A DNA stretch of 64,000 bases from CAWAMR01 sp963783095 (GCA_963783095.1 CAWAMR010000002.1:1426001-1490000), one strand, 5' to 3'; positions 39,499-49,188 are shown, counted from the first letter of the stretch. The notes: generated from the sequence alone by a model not told the origin. Made by a program: numbers and translations.

Positions 39499-40455
39499 AT
39501 GACGACTCCGTACTGGCTAGGTGTGGATCTCGGCGGCACCAAGATTCTCACCGGGCTTTTCGACTCTTCGCTGAAACTTATTGCAAAAACCAAACTCCCC
39601 ACCGATCCCCAACAGGGCGGACAAGCGGTTTTCCAGCGGATCGTGCAGTCGGTCGACACGCTCATGAAGGACAACCAGGTTCCCGCCGCTCAGGTGGGCG
39701 GCATCTGTCTGGCGATTCCGGGACAAGTCATTCCCGCGGAGCGCATTGTCAAATACGCTCCGAATCTGGCCTGGCGGAGTTTCGATCTGAAGCCGCTCAT
39801 CCCCGCATCGTGGTCCTGGCCGCTGTTTATCGATAACGACGTCCGTATGGGAACCTATGGCGAATGGGCCATGGGAGCGGCAAAAAATGCGAAACACGTT
39901 TTTGGTCTCTTTGCCGGCACCGGAGTGGGTGGAGGTTTGATTCTCAACGGCGAGTTGTTTCACGGCTTCAACGGCAACGCCGGCGAGATCGGTCACGTCA
40001 TCATTCACTGGCGTCGGGGCACCGAACTGGAAGCGATTGCGGGCCGAAAGTCGATGATGGCACGGGCCGTCGAGATGCTCAACGACGCCCCCAAGCGGGT
40101 TCGGAAAGAATGGAAGGGTGTCGACCCGACGCTGATGAAGAGTTCTCATCTGGCGGATTTCTACCAGCGTGGCGATCCCATCGCCGTCCAACTGGTGGAT
40201 GAGGCCGCCCGTGCCATCGCCACGGCCATGGCGAGCGTCATCAATCTGCTCAGTCCGGAGGTGATCGTAATCGGCGGCGGCGTGGCCGGTGCGCTGGGAG
40301 ATAGCTTCCGGGAACGGATCTGGGAAATCACCCTTCGCTACACTCTGCCCCAGGCAGCAGATAACATTCGTTGTGTACCGGCAGCGCTTGGAGATGACTC
40401 GGGTATCGTCGGTGCCGCGGCGTTTGCACAACGACATGCACCCGCGCGAGGTTGA
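39499..40455 (+). CDS. ROK-family sugar kinase
   Basis: ATP-dependent sugar kinase or glucokinase of the ROK family. The N-terminal phosphate loop reads GVDLGGTKILTGLFDSS; an active-site region is PLFIDNDVRMGTYGEW and AGTGVGGGLILNGELFHG. A conserved Glu-Ile-Gly-His (GEIGHVIIHW) is followed directly by RRGTELEAIAG. The CxCGxxGCxE zinc site of typical ROK kinases is absent. The C terminus has LSPEVIVIGGGVAG. ATG 39499 fits family length. The stop is two bases before the next ATG; the two genes form an operon. Confidence 0.82.
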   Translation: MTTPYWLGVDLGGTKILTGLFDSSLKLIAKTKLPTDPQQGGQAVFQRIVQSVDTLMKDNQVPAAQVGGICLAIPGQVIPAERIVKYAPNLAWRSFDLKPLIPASWSWPLFIDNDVRMGTYGEWAMGAAKNAKHVFGLFAGTGVGGGLILNGELFHGFNGNAGEIGHVIIHWRRGTELEAIAGRKSMMARAVEMLNDAPKRVRKEWKGVDPTLMKSSHLADFYQRGDPIAVQLVDEAARAIATAMASVINLLSPEVIVIGGGVAGALGDSFRERIWEITLRYTLPQAADNIRCVPAALGDDSGIVGAAAFAQRHAPARG

Positions 40456-40456
40456 G

Positions 40457-41281
40457 ATGAACGAAGCGTGGCGAACGCGTTACTCTGCGGGGATTGAAGC
40501 GGCGAAAGTCGCTGGTCAACTGGCCCTGAGCTACTTCGACACCGGGATCGCGGTCGAAACAAAGTCCGACCTCAGTCCGGTCACCATCGCGGATCGCGCT
40601 GCCGAGCAATCCCTGCGCGATACCATCCAATGCCGCTTCCCAGGCGATGGCATTCTGGGCGAGGAATTCGGCGACACGCCCGGCTCAACCGGCTTTCGCT
40701 GGATCTTCGATCCGATCGATGGTACGCGGAGCTTCATCCGCAATATCCCCATTTGGGCGACGCTGGTCTCGCTGGAGTATCGCGGCGAGCAAATCATGGG
40801 CATCTGCTACCTGCCGGCGATGAACATGATGTATCGGGCGCTGCGCGGCGACGGTGCCTTCCGCAACGACCGACGGATTCATGTCTCCGATGTCGATCGA
40901 CTGGATAAATCGTTGGTTTCGTACTCCAGCTTCGGCTTCTTCAAGGCGGCGGAAAAACAGCAACCATTTCTGACGATGTTGGAAAAAACCGAACGATCGC
41001 GGGCATATTCGGACTTTTACGGATTCATGCTGGTCGCTCAGGGTTCGGTCGATCTCATGGTCGAGCACGGCGTGCATATCTGGGACGTCGCCGGTTTGAA
41101 GGTCATCGTGGAAGAAGCAGGCGGAAGATTTACCGATTGGGACGGAAATTCATCCGTGGATCGTCCGGACGTCGTGGCCAGCAACGGCAGGGTCCACGCG
41201 GCAGCGCTGGAAATTCTGCGCTCGATGATCCCACCAACCCATTGCATTTGGCATCTGGAAAAGCAACAATTATCGAAATGA
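40457..41281 (+). CDS. Inositol-monophosphatase-family phosphatase (HisN-like)
   Basis: Mg-dependent lithium-sensitive phosphatase. Metal motifs: ILGEEFGDTPG, IFDPIDGTRSFI (DPxDGT) and HIWDVAGLKVIVEEAGG. The substrate is uncertain; members include inositol monophosphatases and HisN histidinol-phosphatases, and the FIRNIPIWATLVSLE segment favours HisN. ATG 40457 follows the ROK stop with one base between. No frameshift. Confidence 0.85.
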   Translation: MNEAWRTRYSAGIEAAKVAGQLALSYFDTGIAVETKSDLSPVTIADRAAEQSLRDTIQCRFPGDGILGEEFGDTPGSTGFRWIFDPIDGTRSFIRNIPIWATLVSLEYRGEQIMGICYLPAMNMMYRALRGDGAFRNDRRIHVSDVDRLDKSLVSYSSFGFFKAAEKQQPFLTMLEKTERSRAYSDFYGFMLVAQGSVDLMVEHGVHIWDVAGLKVIVEEAGGRFTDWDGNSSVDRPDVVASNGRVHAAALEILRSMIPPTHCIWHLEKQQLSK

Positions 41282-41320
41282 GATTCTCTCCGGTTCCTCA
41301 ACAATTAGCGGGTAAATCGC

Positions 41321-42103
41321 ATGCAACGTATGTCTCTTTCAGCAATGGCAACTGCCATCGCAATCTTGTCATTAACGGTGCCGAGTCAAGCGGACGAGTG
41401 GGCCACGATCAAGGGCCAAATTGTTTTCGGGGGTGCGAAAGTGCCGGCACAGGCTCCGATTCCAGCTGCCGCAGCTAGTCCCGATAAGAAAGTCTGCTTA
41501 ATGGATAAAGATCTCAAGACGGAAACCTATGTGATCGATCCCAAGACCAAGGGAATTCGAGACATCTGGGTCTGGCTGGCACCGGATGTGAAAAGCCGAA
41601 CGGCACCATTTGACCCGAAAAAGATTCACCCAACTCTCGTGAAATTGAAGGAAAAGGAAGTCAAGATCGATCAACCTTGCTGTCGTTTCATCCCGCACTC
41701 CGTGATCGCGCGAGAAGGGCAGACATTGACGATCAATGGCAGCCCCGCGATCTCTCACAACGCCAAGTGGGACTCCCAGAACAATGGCGCAGGCAATCCG
41801 ATCATTGGCGCAGGGAAAACTTTTACTCTTCCCAAGCCACTGGTCGCGGAACCTGCCACGATCATTTTTAATTGCAGCATTCATCCCTGGATGAGGACAA
41901 ACCTGAAAGTGTTAGATCACCCCTACTACGCGGTGACGGATGAAAAAGGAGAATTCAACATTCCGCTCGCTCCAGTTGGCAAGTTCCGCCTTTTCATTCA
42001 ACACCCGGATACCGTTTTTCTTAATGGCGCTGAAGGGCGGTTTGGTCAACCCATCGAAGTCAAAGCGGCTGGAACCGATCTCGGTACGATCAAATGGAAA
42101 TAA
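41321..42103 (+). CDS. Cupredoxin-like exported protein, paralogue 1 of 3
   Basis: A signal segment (SLSAMATAIAILSLTVPSQA) is followed by a beta protein with TIKGQIVFGGAKVPAQ, IRDIWVWLAPD and DQPCCRFIPHSVIAREGQTL. A late NCSIHPWMRTNLKV resembles the C-terminal copper loop of cupredoxins (C-x-x-H-x-x-M). A closing carboxypeptidase-regulatory-like fold (YYAVTDEKGEFNIPLAPVGK) ends in GTIKWK. Paralogues follow at 42436 and 43264. The leader CCTCAACAATTAGCGGGTAA is shared with copy 2. Export and metal binding are inferred. Confidence 0.75.
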   Translation: MQRMSLSAMATAIAILSLTVPSQADEWATIKGQIVFGGAKVPAQAPIPAAAASPDKKVCLMDKDLKTETYVIDPKTKGIRDIWVWLAPDVKSRTAPFDPKKIHPTLVKLKEKEVKIDQPCCRFIPHSVIAREGQTLTINGSPAISHNAKWDSQNNGAGNPIIGAGKTFTLPKPLVAEPATIIFNCSIHPWMRTNLKVLDHPYYAVTDEKGEFNIPLAPVGKFRLFIQHPDTVFLNGAEGRFGQPIEVKAAGTDLGTIKWK

Positions 42104-42139
42104 GGCAAGTAAGTCGGTAGCAGGGCAACCGAATCTACG

Positions 42140-42322
42140 GCTACCTTTGGAGTGCGGTGGCTCGACACCGCTTTCTTTCTTTCTGTGCGGTACGAACTTA
42201 ACGAAAGCTGCGGCTCGACACCGCACTCCAAAGAAAGAAAGCGGTGTCGAGCCAACGCACTCCAAAGAAAGAAAACGATGTCGAGCCAACGCACTCCAAA
42301 GAAAGAAAACGGTGTCGAGTTC
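42140..42322. repeat. Inverted and tandem repeats between paralogues 1 and 2
   Basis: GGCTCGACACCGCTTTCTTTC at the left faces GAAAGAAAGCGGTGTCGAGC. To the right the unit CCAACGCACTCCAAAGAAAG, extended to about 34 bases, is repeated nearly three times (about 42224-42320). The gap 42104-42435 holds only this and the leader of copy 2. Confidence 0.7.
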
Positions 42323-42435
42323 GCCAGATGATTGACAGCTACGTTTCAGGCAACCCATTGCATTAAGCGTCCGGAACAACAATAATAATTGAAAATAGTT
42401 CTCTATGGTTCCTCAACAATTAGCAGGTAAATCAC

Positions 42436-43218
42436 ATGCAAAGAACAGGACTAATCGCGATCGGCACAGCCATCGCCATCTTCTCCTTATCAGCTCCGAG
42501 TCGGGCTCAAGACTGGAGTACGGTCAAGGGACAAATCATTTTTGCCGGGGCACCCATGCCAAAGCAGGCACCGATCCCGGCCGCGGCAGCAAGTCCGGAC
42601 AAGGGAATCTGTTTGAAGGACAAGAATCTGGCCACCGAAGAATGGGTGATCGATCCCAAAACCAAGGGCATTCGCGATGTACTTATTTGGCTGGCCCCGG
42701 ACAAGAAAAGCCGAACGGAAGCATTCGACCCAAAGAAGATTCACCCAAAACTGGTGGATTTGAAGGTGAAGAATGTCACGATCGAACAACCCTGCTGTCG
42801 TTTCATTCCGCACGCCCTGGTTGCGCGGGAAGGCCAAACATTGACCATCAATGGCAGTCCTGCTATCGCGCATAATGCGAAGTGGGATTCTTCCGAAAAC
42901 TCGGCAGGTAATCCGATCATTCCTGCGGGCGGCAGCTATACGCTTCCCAAACCTCTGAAGGCGGAGCCTGGCATCATCGTCTTCAATTGCAGTATTCATC
43001 CCTGGATGAAGAGCGTCGTCAAGGTCGTCGATCATCCCTACCATGCCGTGACGAATGAAAAGGGAGAATTCACCATTCCACTCGCTCCTGTGGGCAAGTA
43101 TCGACTGTTCATTCAACATCCCGACAACGGATATCTGGGCGGGCGCGATGGCGCGTTTGGCCAAACGATAACCATCAAACCGGGGGCAACGGATCTCGGT
43201 GCGATCAAATGGAAATAA
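42436..43218 (+). CDS. Cupredoxin-like exported protein, paralogue 2 of 3
   Basis: Same length (260 aa) and layout as paralogue 1: signal segment, TVKGQIIFAGAPMPKQAPIP, IRDVLIWLAPDKKSR, EQPCCRFIPHALVAREGQTL, copper-type NCSIHPWMKSVVKV and ending GAIKWK. It is closer to copy 1 than to copy 3. Duplicated 5' leader sequence shows the duplication included upstream DNA. No frameshift. Confidence 0.75.
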   Translation: MQRTGLIAIGTAIAIFSLSAPSRAQDWSTVKGQIIFAGAPMPKQAPIPAAAASPDKGICLKDKNLATEEWVIDPKTKGIRDVLIWLAPDKKSRTEAFDPKKIHPKLVDLKVKNVTIEQPCCRFIPHALVAREGQTLTINGSPAIAHNAKWDSSENSAGNPIIPAGGSYTLPKPLKAEPGIIVFNCSIHPWMKSVVKVVDHPYHAVTNEKGEFTIPLAPVGKYRLFIQHPDNGYLGGRDGAFGQTITIKPGATDLGAIKWK

Positions 43219-43263
43219 GGCAAATAAATCGCCCGTTCCAACTATCACTTTTCAGAGGATCGG

Positions 43264-44072
43264 ATGAGAAAACTCACTCTACTGAGTCTCTATTCGGCCG
43301 TTGCCCTATTGGGTTTGTCGGCCACCGTTAGCGCCCAATGGGTAACGATCAAAGGTCAGATCGTCTTCGATGGCCCGAATCCACCCAAACGGGAACCGAT
43401 CAAACTGGATACCGATGGCAAAGCGCACCCCGACAAGGCTGCGTGCGCCAAAGATGCCGACTTCAAGACGGAAGACTGGGTCATCAATCCCAAGAACAAA
43501 GGCATCCGCGATGTCTATGTCTGGCTTGCTCCCGACGTTGCCAAACGCGGTGTGCCGTTCCCCAAGGACAAGATCAACCCGGCTCTGGTTCCTCTCAAAG
43601 ATAAGGTTGTCGCTATCGATCAGCCTTGCTGTCGGTTTATCCCCAGAGCGATGGCAGCGCCGCGGGTCAGACCTTGGTAGTGAAGTCGAGTCCCAACATT
43701 AACCATAATGCCAACTTTTCATCGGAAAACAACGGTGCTTTGAACCCCACGATTCCCGCCGGGAGTCCTCCGATCACCTTGGTCGACAAGCTGGTAGAGG
43801 AACCTGGCGCGATGATCGTGGCCTGCAACATTCATCCCTGGATGAAGTCAACGGTGCGCGTCTTCGATCATCCTTACTACGCCATAACCGATGAGGATGG
43901 GAAATTTGAAATCAAACTGGCACCCACGGGCAAATTCCGCGTCTTTATCTGGCACCCGACGAATGGCTGGAAGGATGGAGCAAAGGGCCGTTTCGGCGAA
44001 ACGATGGAAATCAAAGGTGTGAACGGAGTCATGGATTTGAAAGAGATCAAGCTGAAGAAGAACCCGAACTGA
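43264..44072 (+). CDS. Cupredoxin-like exported protein, paralogue 3 of 3, frameshifted
   Basis: More diverged copy: TIKGQIVFDGPNPPKRE, RDVYVWLAPDVAKRG and DQPCCRFIPRAM. A frame change near 43660 (in a GC-rich stretch) leads to GQTLVVKSSPNINHNAN and NIHPWMKSTVRVFDH. The C terminus is a carboxypeptidase-regulatory-like fold ending KEIKLKKNPN. The rest is conserved with its neighbours, so a sequence error is likely. Confidence 0.72.
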
Positions 44073-44102
44073 TGCCTCGACATTCGACCAAGGTCTGGAA
44101 CG

Positions 44103-44360
44103 ATGGAAGCTGAATCTTTTAATCGCGCTCTCCGCGCTTTCGTCGCGCGGAGACCCTTTCAACCCTTCACTGTGGAGCTGGATAGCGGTCCGAGGCTGCG
44201 AGTCGATCATCCGGAAGCGTTGGTCTTTCGGGGCGGAGTTGCTGTTCATTTTGCAACGGACTGGACGATGACGCTGTTCGATAATCAAAGCGTTGCCCAA
44301 CTCACATCAGCGGTCGATGCACCAACACGCGGATCAGGAACAGGAACAGAACAGAGTTGA
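44103..44360 (+). CDS. Small conserved protein (85 aa)
   Basis: Contains ARRPFQPFTVELDSG, RVDHPEALVFRGGVAV and a C-terminal WTMTLFDNQSVAQLTS, the pattern of a short beta-rich protein family seen in planctomycetes. No catalytic residues. It follows the third paralogue by 30 bases and may be co-transcribed. Function unknown. Confidence 0.6.
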   Translation: MEAESFNRALRAFVARRPFQPFTVELDSGPRLRVDHPEALVFRGGVAVHFATDWTMTLFDNQSVAQLTSAVDAPTRGSGTGTEQS

Positions 44361-44378
44361 CTTACCTCGCCACGGCAA

Positions 44379-46015
44379 TCACTGGTCGAACCCGGCTACC
44401 TTCTCTTTTTTTTCGACCCGATGCGAGATTCCTGCCCCCACAAACGCTCGAAACAATGAATGTGCCTGAGTGGGTTTCGATTTGAACTCCGGATGGCACT
44501 GTACTGCAAGAAACCAGGGATGATCTTTTAACTCAATGACTTCCACCAAAGCGCCGTCCGGACTGGTCCCCGAAATCAGCCAGCCTTTTTCGCGGAAGCG
44601 TTCGCGGTAGTCGTTGTTGAACTCGTAACGATGACGATGCCGCTCGGCCACCTTTTCCGACCCATAAGCAAGCCTGGCCCGTGTTTCGGGCAGCAAAACG
44701 CAATCGAATGTCCCCCAGCCGCATCGTCCCGCCGATCTGCGTGACTTTGCGCTGTTCGTCGAGAAGACAAACGACAGGTTCCGGCGTCAGCTTGTTGAAT
44801 TCCGTGGAGTTGGCTTCTTTCAGACCCAGGACATTGCGTGCAAATTCGATCGCCGCACACTGTAAGCCGAGACAAATACCAAAGAAGGGAATGTGATTGA
44901 GCCGGGCGAAGCGAATGGCCTCGATTTTCCCGGCGATGCCGCGCCGATCGAAACCTCCCGGGACCAACACGGCATCCATTCCGATCAGGCATTTCTCGGC
45001 CCCTTCCTGTTCGACTTTCTCCGCTTCGATTCGTTTGATCTGAACCTTCGCCCGATGAGCGATGCCCGCGTGCTGCAAGGACTCATAAACCGATTTGTAG
45101 GCGTCGTGATGCTTGACATATTTGCCGACGACGGCGATGGTTACTTCGTGCTCCGGATTCGCACGACCTCAATCATTCGCGCCAATCCTGGATCTGGATC
45201 GGTTTCGCACTGGTAAGATTCAATTTCTCGACGATCAGGTCATCGAGTTTGTTGTTCATCAGACTCAGAGGCACTTCGTAAACCGTGATTTCCTTATCCC
45301 GTTCTTCGATGACCGCCCGATGTTCGACATTGCAGAATTGCGCGATCTTTTCAGCTTCATCTTTGGGCAGTTCCTTTTCGGTTCGGCAGATGAGAACGTC
45401 CGGCTGAATGCCGATGGCCCTTAGCTCGCGCACGCTATGCTGGGTTGGTTTTGTTTTCGATTCACCGGCGGCCTTGAGATAAGGGACGAGAGTGAGATGA
45501 ACGTACAGACAGTTTTGCTTGCCTTCGTCGAGAGCGAACTGTCGAATGGCTTCAAAATAGGGCATGCCTTCGATATCGCCGACGGTGCCGCCGATTTCCG
45601 TAATGCAGACATCGACATCATCGGTTGCAAGTTTGCGAATGACCGACTTGATTTCATCGGTGATATGAGGAATGGTTTGTACCGTTTTGCCTCGATATTC
45701 GCCCCGGCGTTCCTTCTGAATGACGGAAAGATAGATTTGGCCGCTCGTGTAGTTGCAATCGCGATTCAGCGGGACATTGGTAAACCGTTCGTAATGGCCC
45801 AGATCGAGATCGGTCTCCGCTCCATCGTCGAGAACATAAACTTCGCCGTGCTGATAGGGGCTCATCGTGCCGGGATCGACATTGAGATAGGGATCGAGTT
45901 TTTGGAGACGGACTCGCAAACCTCGGCGCTCCAGCAAGAGGGCGATCGAGGCACAGGTAATACCCTTCCCTAACGAACTAACGACACCTCCGGTAACGAA
46001 AATATGTTTCGCCAT
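44379..46015 (-). CDS. pyrG: CTP synthase, frameshifted
   Basis: Makes CTP from UTP with glutamine as nitrogen donor. The synthetase half has FVTGGVVSSLGKGI (nucleotide loop), DPYLNVDPGTMSPYQHGEVY and ITEIGGTVGDIEGMPYFEA. A frame change near 45180 (after IQDWRE) leads to the amidotransferase half with VGKYVKHHDAYKS, GGFDRRGIAGKIEAI and the nucleophile FFGICLGLQCA. A second change near 44695 precedes RHRYEFNNDY and QCHPEFKSKP. The catalytic Cys and His are present. It normally neighbours kdsB; an S23 gene now lies between. Confidence 0.95.
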
Positions 46016-46176
46016 TCGAGCAATTTCCTTGACTTGAGAGTCATCTTCACACCTCGTTCACTATATTGGAAATGGCATCGGTAGTCAGGGGGGCTCTAGC
46101 TAGGCTGATGAGAAGTTCGTGTTGACCGAGGTTTCTGTCCATCCCAATTTCGGATTTGGAACGACCCAAACAAATC

Positions 46177-46209
46177 GATTAGGATTAGGATTAGGATTAG
46201 GATTAGGAT
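46177..46209. repeat. GATTAG hexamer tandem repeat (5.5 copies)
   Basis: GATTAG is repeated exactly from 46177, ending just before the S23 gene's ribosome site. Its mirror-like counterpart lies on the other side of the gene at 46666-46694. Confidence 0.9.
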
Positions 46210-46225
46210 CACCGGAGGAGGGTTT

Positions 46226-46627
46226 ATGGGCCAGTCTGAGGAAATCTGGTTCGACCATGAAAAACTGGATGTCTATCGCGAAGCAATCGCTTTCGTTGCC
46301 TGGCTTTCGCCCCTTATCGAGGGAATGCTTCGAATGGGTGAAGTGAAAGACCAGTTAGATCGGGCAGCAACATCGGTTGCACTCAATATCGCGGAGGGAA
46401 ACGGGAAATACTCTCCGAAGGATCGCTGCCGATTCTTTGATACTTCACATGGGTCCGCTGTTGAGTGCGCCGCTGGACTGGACATCCTGGTCGCAAAAGG
46501 AAAGTTCACTCCGGATCAGATCCGACCAGGAAAGGAGAAGCTCCAAAAAATTGTGCGAATGCTTATGGGGTTGATCAAGAGAAACTCTGCTCGAGAATAC
46601 GACAAAGGAGATAACCCAGTTCAATGA
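46226..46627 (+). CDS. Four-helix-bundle (S23/Avd-like) protein
   Basis: 133-residue member of the 23S rRNA intervening-sequence protein (S23) family. Marks are IWFDHEKLDVYREAIAFVAW, KDQLDRAATSVALNIAEGNG and the last helix RPGKEKLQKIVRMLMGLI. GGAGG precedes ATG 46226. Family members are small helical bundles that bind nucleic acids and are often found in rRNA intervening sequences or next to repeats; relatives (Avd) act in diversity-generating retroelements. It lies on the plus strand between the minus-strand kdsB and pyrG and is bracketed by hexamer tandem repeats, which suggests an inserted cassette. Confidence 0.85.
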   Translation: MGQSEEIWFDHEKLDVYREAIAFVAWLSPLIEGMLRMGEVKDQLDRAATSVALNIAEGNGKYSPKDRCRFFDTSHGSAVECAAGLDILVAKGKFTPDQIRPGKEKLQKIVRMLMGLIKRNSAREYDKGDNPVQ

Positions 46628-46665
46628 ATCTTGTTCCTAATCTCCGATCGAAGTCGATCAGGTTT

Positions 46666-46694
46666 TAATCATAATCATAATCATAATCATAATC
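46666..46694. repeat. TAATCA hexamer tandem repeat (about 5 copies)
   Basis: TAATCA repeated 4.8 times. Its complement, GATTAT, differs from the left-hand unit GATTAG by one base, so the two arrays form an imperfect inverted pair around the S23 gene. Confidence 0.9.
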
Positions 46695-46814
46695 TGGCTT
46701 CTTCGCTTCTTCGCCAACGAATTGGGCCAAGCACCGTTACCAATTCAAAGAGTGTTTATCCCAGAAAATTCCTCGAAAAGACCAACTTCTCATCGGTCTG
46801 GGGTGGCCTCTCGA

Positions 46815-47576
46815 TCAGGCCGCCAATCCTCCTTGCGACGACCGGTACGTTCTGAGAAACCGTTCGTAATCTTCGGGCGTATCCACCCCTCGGCCCGCGT
46901 GATCGGCGATACCAACCTGAATAATCCAGCCCATCGCCAGGACGCGAAGTTGTTCCAGTTTTTCGAGGTCTTCCAAAGGTGATGGCGGCAAAGAGGCCAG
47001 TTTCAGCAAGGCTTCCCGGCGATATGCATACAATCCCAGGTGATGGAGAAATGGCGACGGTCTGCGAAGGAAGTCCGGGCAACCGTCGCGGACATGAGGG
47101 ATTGGACTTCGGCTAAAGTACACGCCTCGGCCCTGCAGATCGCAAACCACCTTCACGCAATTGGGGCTTCGATAGGCTTCTTCGGTCCGGAATGGAACTG
47201 CTAGAGTGGCGATCTGAGCTTCCGGATCGCGATCCAACAATTCCGGGAGCTGATCGAAGATCGCGGCGTCGAGCAGAGGCTCATCGCCCTGGAGGTTGAT
47301 GATGTAATCGCCCTGCAACGAACGAGCAACTTCTGCCACGCGATCGGTGCCCGACGGATGATCCTTGCGGGTCATCATTACCTTGCCGCCGAAGCTCTCC
47401 ACGGCCGCCAGAATGCGCGGATCATCGGTCGCGACGATGACTTCGCCGGCATGTTTGGACCTGAGCGCCTGCTCGTAGACGTGCTGGATAAGGTATTTGC
47501 CGGTGGCGCGCAGAAGCGGTTTTCCGGGTAGTCGAGAGGAACTGTAACGTGCCGGTATCACGATCGCACATCGCAT
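46815..47576 (-). CDS. kdsB: CMP-Kdo synthetase (3-deoxy-manno-octulosonate cytidylyltransferase)
   Basis: Activates Kdo with CTP for lipopolysaccharide core synthesis. ATG 47576 starts RCAIVIPARYSSSRLPGKPL (nucleotide-binding), with VIVATDDPRILAAVESFG, KDHPSGTDRVAEVA and IINLQGDEPLLDA, then GLYAYRREALLKLASLPPSP and LEDLEKLEQLRVLAMG. Complete at 253 residues; a longer N-terminal extension upstream is not coding-like. kdsB presence indicates an LPS-containing outer membrane. CTP, its co-substrate, is supplied by pyrG just downstream. Confidence 0.96.
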   Translation of the reverse strand: MRCAIVIPARYSSSRLPGKPLLRATGKYLIQHVYEQALRSKHAGEVIVATDDPRILAAVESFGGKVMMTRKDHPSGTDRVAEVARSLQGDYIINLQGDEPLLDAAIFDQLPELLDRDPEAQIATLAVPFRTEEAYRSPNCVKVVCDLQGRGVYFSRSPIPHVRDGCPDFLRRPSPFLHHLGLYAYRREALLKLASLPPSPLEDLEKLEQLRVLAMGWIIQVGIADHAGRGVDTPEDYERFLRTYRSSQGGLAA

Positions 47577-47795
47577 AAGCCGACCTCCATGTCGGGGAGA
47601 GTAACTCGATCCGTCGTCACGGGAAGTGTAAGAAAAAAGAGCGAATTTGAACAGTGGAAGATGAATTGAGAGAGGCCTGGTATTACCAAACCGTCGATTT
47701 TTTTGAGTAATTAGTTGCGATTTCCCGAGAATCAGAGAAACTATAAGAAATCGCCGGGCTCTCCTCACCACCACAAGAAGGTAACCTAGAAATGA

Positions 47796-49188
47796 ATGCA
47801 AACGAATCGTCAGGCATCACGCCGCCGGGAAATACTGACCGACGCGGGCAAACTTACCGCCTCGGCCGCGGTGCTCGGACTAACGACCGGCGGCGTCTTC
47901 GCCGCGGAAAGCAACACGATTAACATCGCTTTGGTCGGCTGCGGCGGACGCGGCACCGGAGCGGCTGATGGATGCCTGAACGCCATCAAGGCGGCCGACC
48001 AAACTCGTCGCCATGGCCGATGTTTTCCAGAACCGGCTCACGGATTCCTTACCCGGATCTCAGAAACGCGAACCCAAGCAAGTCGATGTCCCCACGAAAA
48101 CACCAGTTCGTCAGCTTCGACGGCTATCAAGAAGGCGATGGATTGCCTGAAGCCCGGCGACGTCGTCATCCTCGCCACGCCGCCCGCCTTCCGCTGGGTG
48201 CATTTCAGCTACGCCATCGAAAAAGGCCTCAACGTCTTCATGGAGAAAGCCGATCACGGTGGACGGCCCCAGCACGCCACAAGATGCTCGAGCTGGCCGA
48301 AGAGGCGCCAAGGAAAAGAACCTCAAGGTCGCCGTCGGCCTGATGTGCCGGCACTGCGACGCCCGCGGCGAACTTCGAACGCGGATCAAGGATGGCGCAG
48401 ATCGGCGACATCACGCTGATGCGCGGCCTACCGCATGGCCGGCCCGACCGCCAGCGACCGTTCTTCGGCCGAAGCCGCGACGGCATCAGCGAATTGCTGT
48501 ACCAGATTCGACGCTTCCACTCGTTCCTGTGGGCCAGCGGCGGCTGTTACAGCGACTTCTTCATCCACAACATCGATGAATGCTGCTGGATGAAGGATGC
48601 CTGGCCCGTCAAAGCCCAGGCTTCGGGCGGCCGGCATCTATCGCAGCGGCAAGCCATACGTCGATCAGAACTTCGATCACTACTCGGTCGAATACACCTT
48701 CGCCGACGGCGCCAAGCTGTATCCTCGAAGGCCGAACCATGTCCGGCTGCCACGACGAATTCGCCAGCTACGCCCACGGCACGAAAGGCTCGGCGGTCAT
48801 CTCGCGAGACGGCCATGCTCCCGGCACTGACCCGGATCTACAAGGAGCCAGGAACATGACCAAAGCCGAAGCCGATCTGGGCATTTGGCCGGCGAAGGAG
48901 ATCCGAACCCCTATCAGCGTCGAATGGGAACACCTGATGGCGGCGATCCGCAACAACACGCCGTACAACGAGGTCCAGCGCGGCACCGAAGCCAGCCTGG
49001 TGACGGCCATGGGCCGCATGGCCGCCCACACCGGCCAAGTCATCACGCGCGACGACATCCTCAAGTGCGATCATGAATTCGCACCGGATATTGACAAGCT
49101 GACGTTCGAGTCGCCGGCACCTGTTCAAATGGTTGATGGGCGCTATCCGCCTCCGCAGCCAGGCAAGAATAAGAAGCGGGAGTTTTAG
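47796..49188 (+). CDS. Gfo/Idh/MocA-family oxidoreductase, heavily frameshifted
   Basis: NAD(P)-dependent exported dehydrogenase of the Gfo/Idh/MocA family. The start SRRREILTDAGKLTASAAV resembles a twin-arginine signal, and NIALVGCGGRGTGAADGCLN is the dinucleotide-binding loop. Recoverable further segments in shifting frames include CLKPGDVVILATPPAFRWVH, VAVGLMCRHCDARGE, WASGGCYSDFFIHNIDECCW and the intact last part WEHLMAAIRNNTPYNEVQRG. About eight frame changes occur, many at short homopolymers. Codons in the core end almost only in G or C, unlike neighbours. Substrate unknown. Confidence 0.75.

Noticed and set aside
46177..46694. Possible CRISPR array from the hexamer repeats
   Set aside because: No unique spacers between units; the two arrays are simple tandem hexamers and flank a protein gene.
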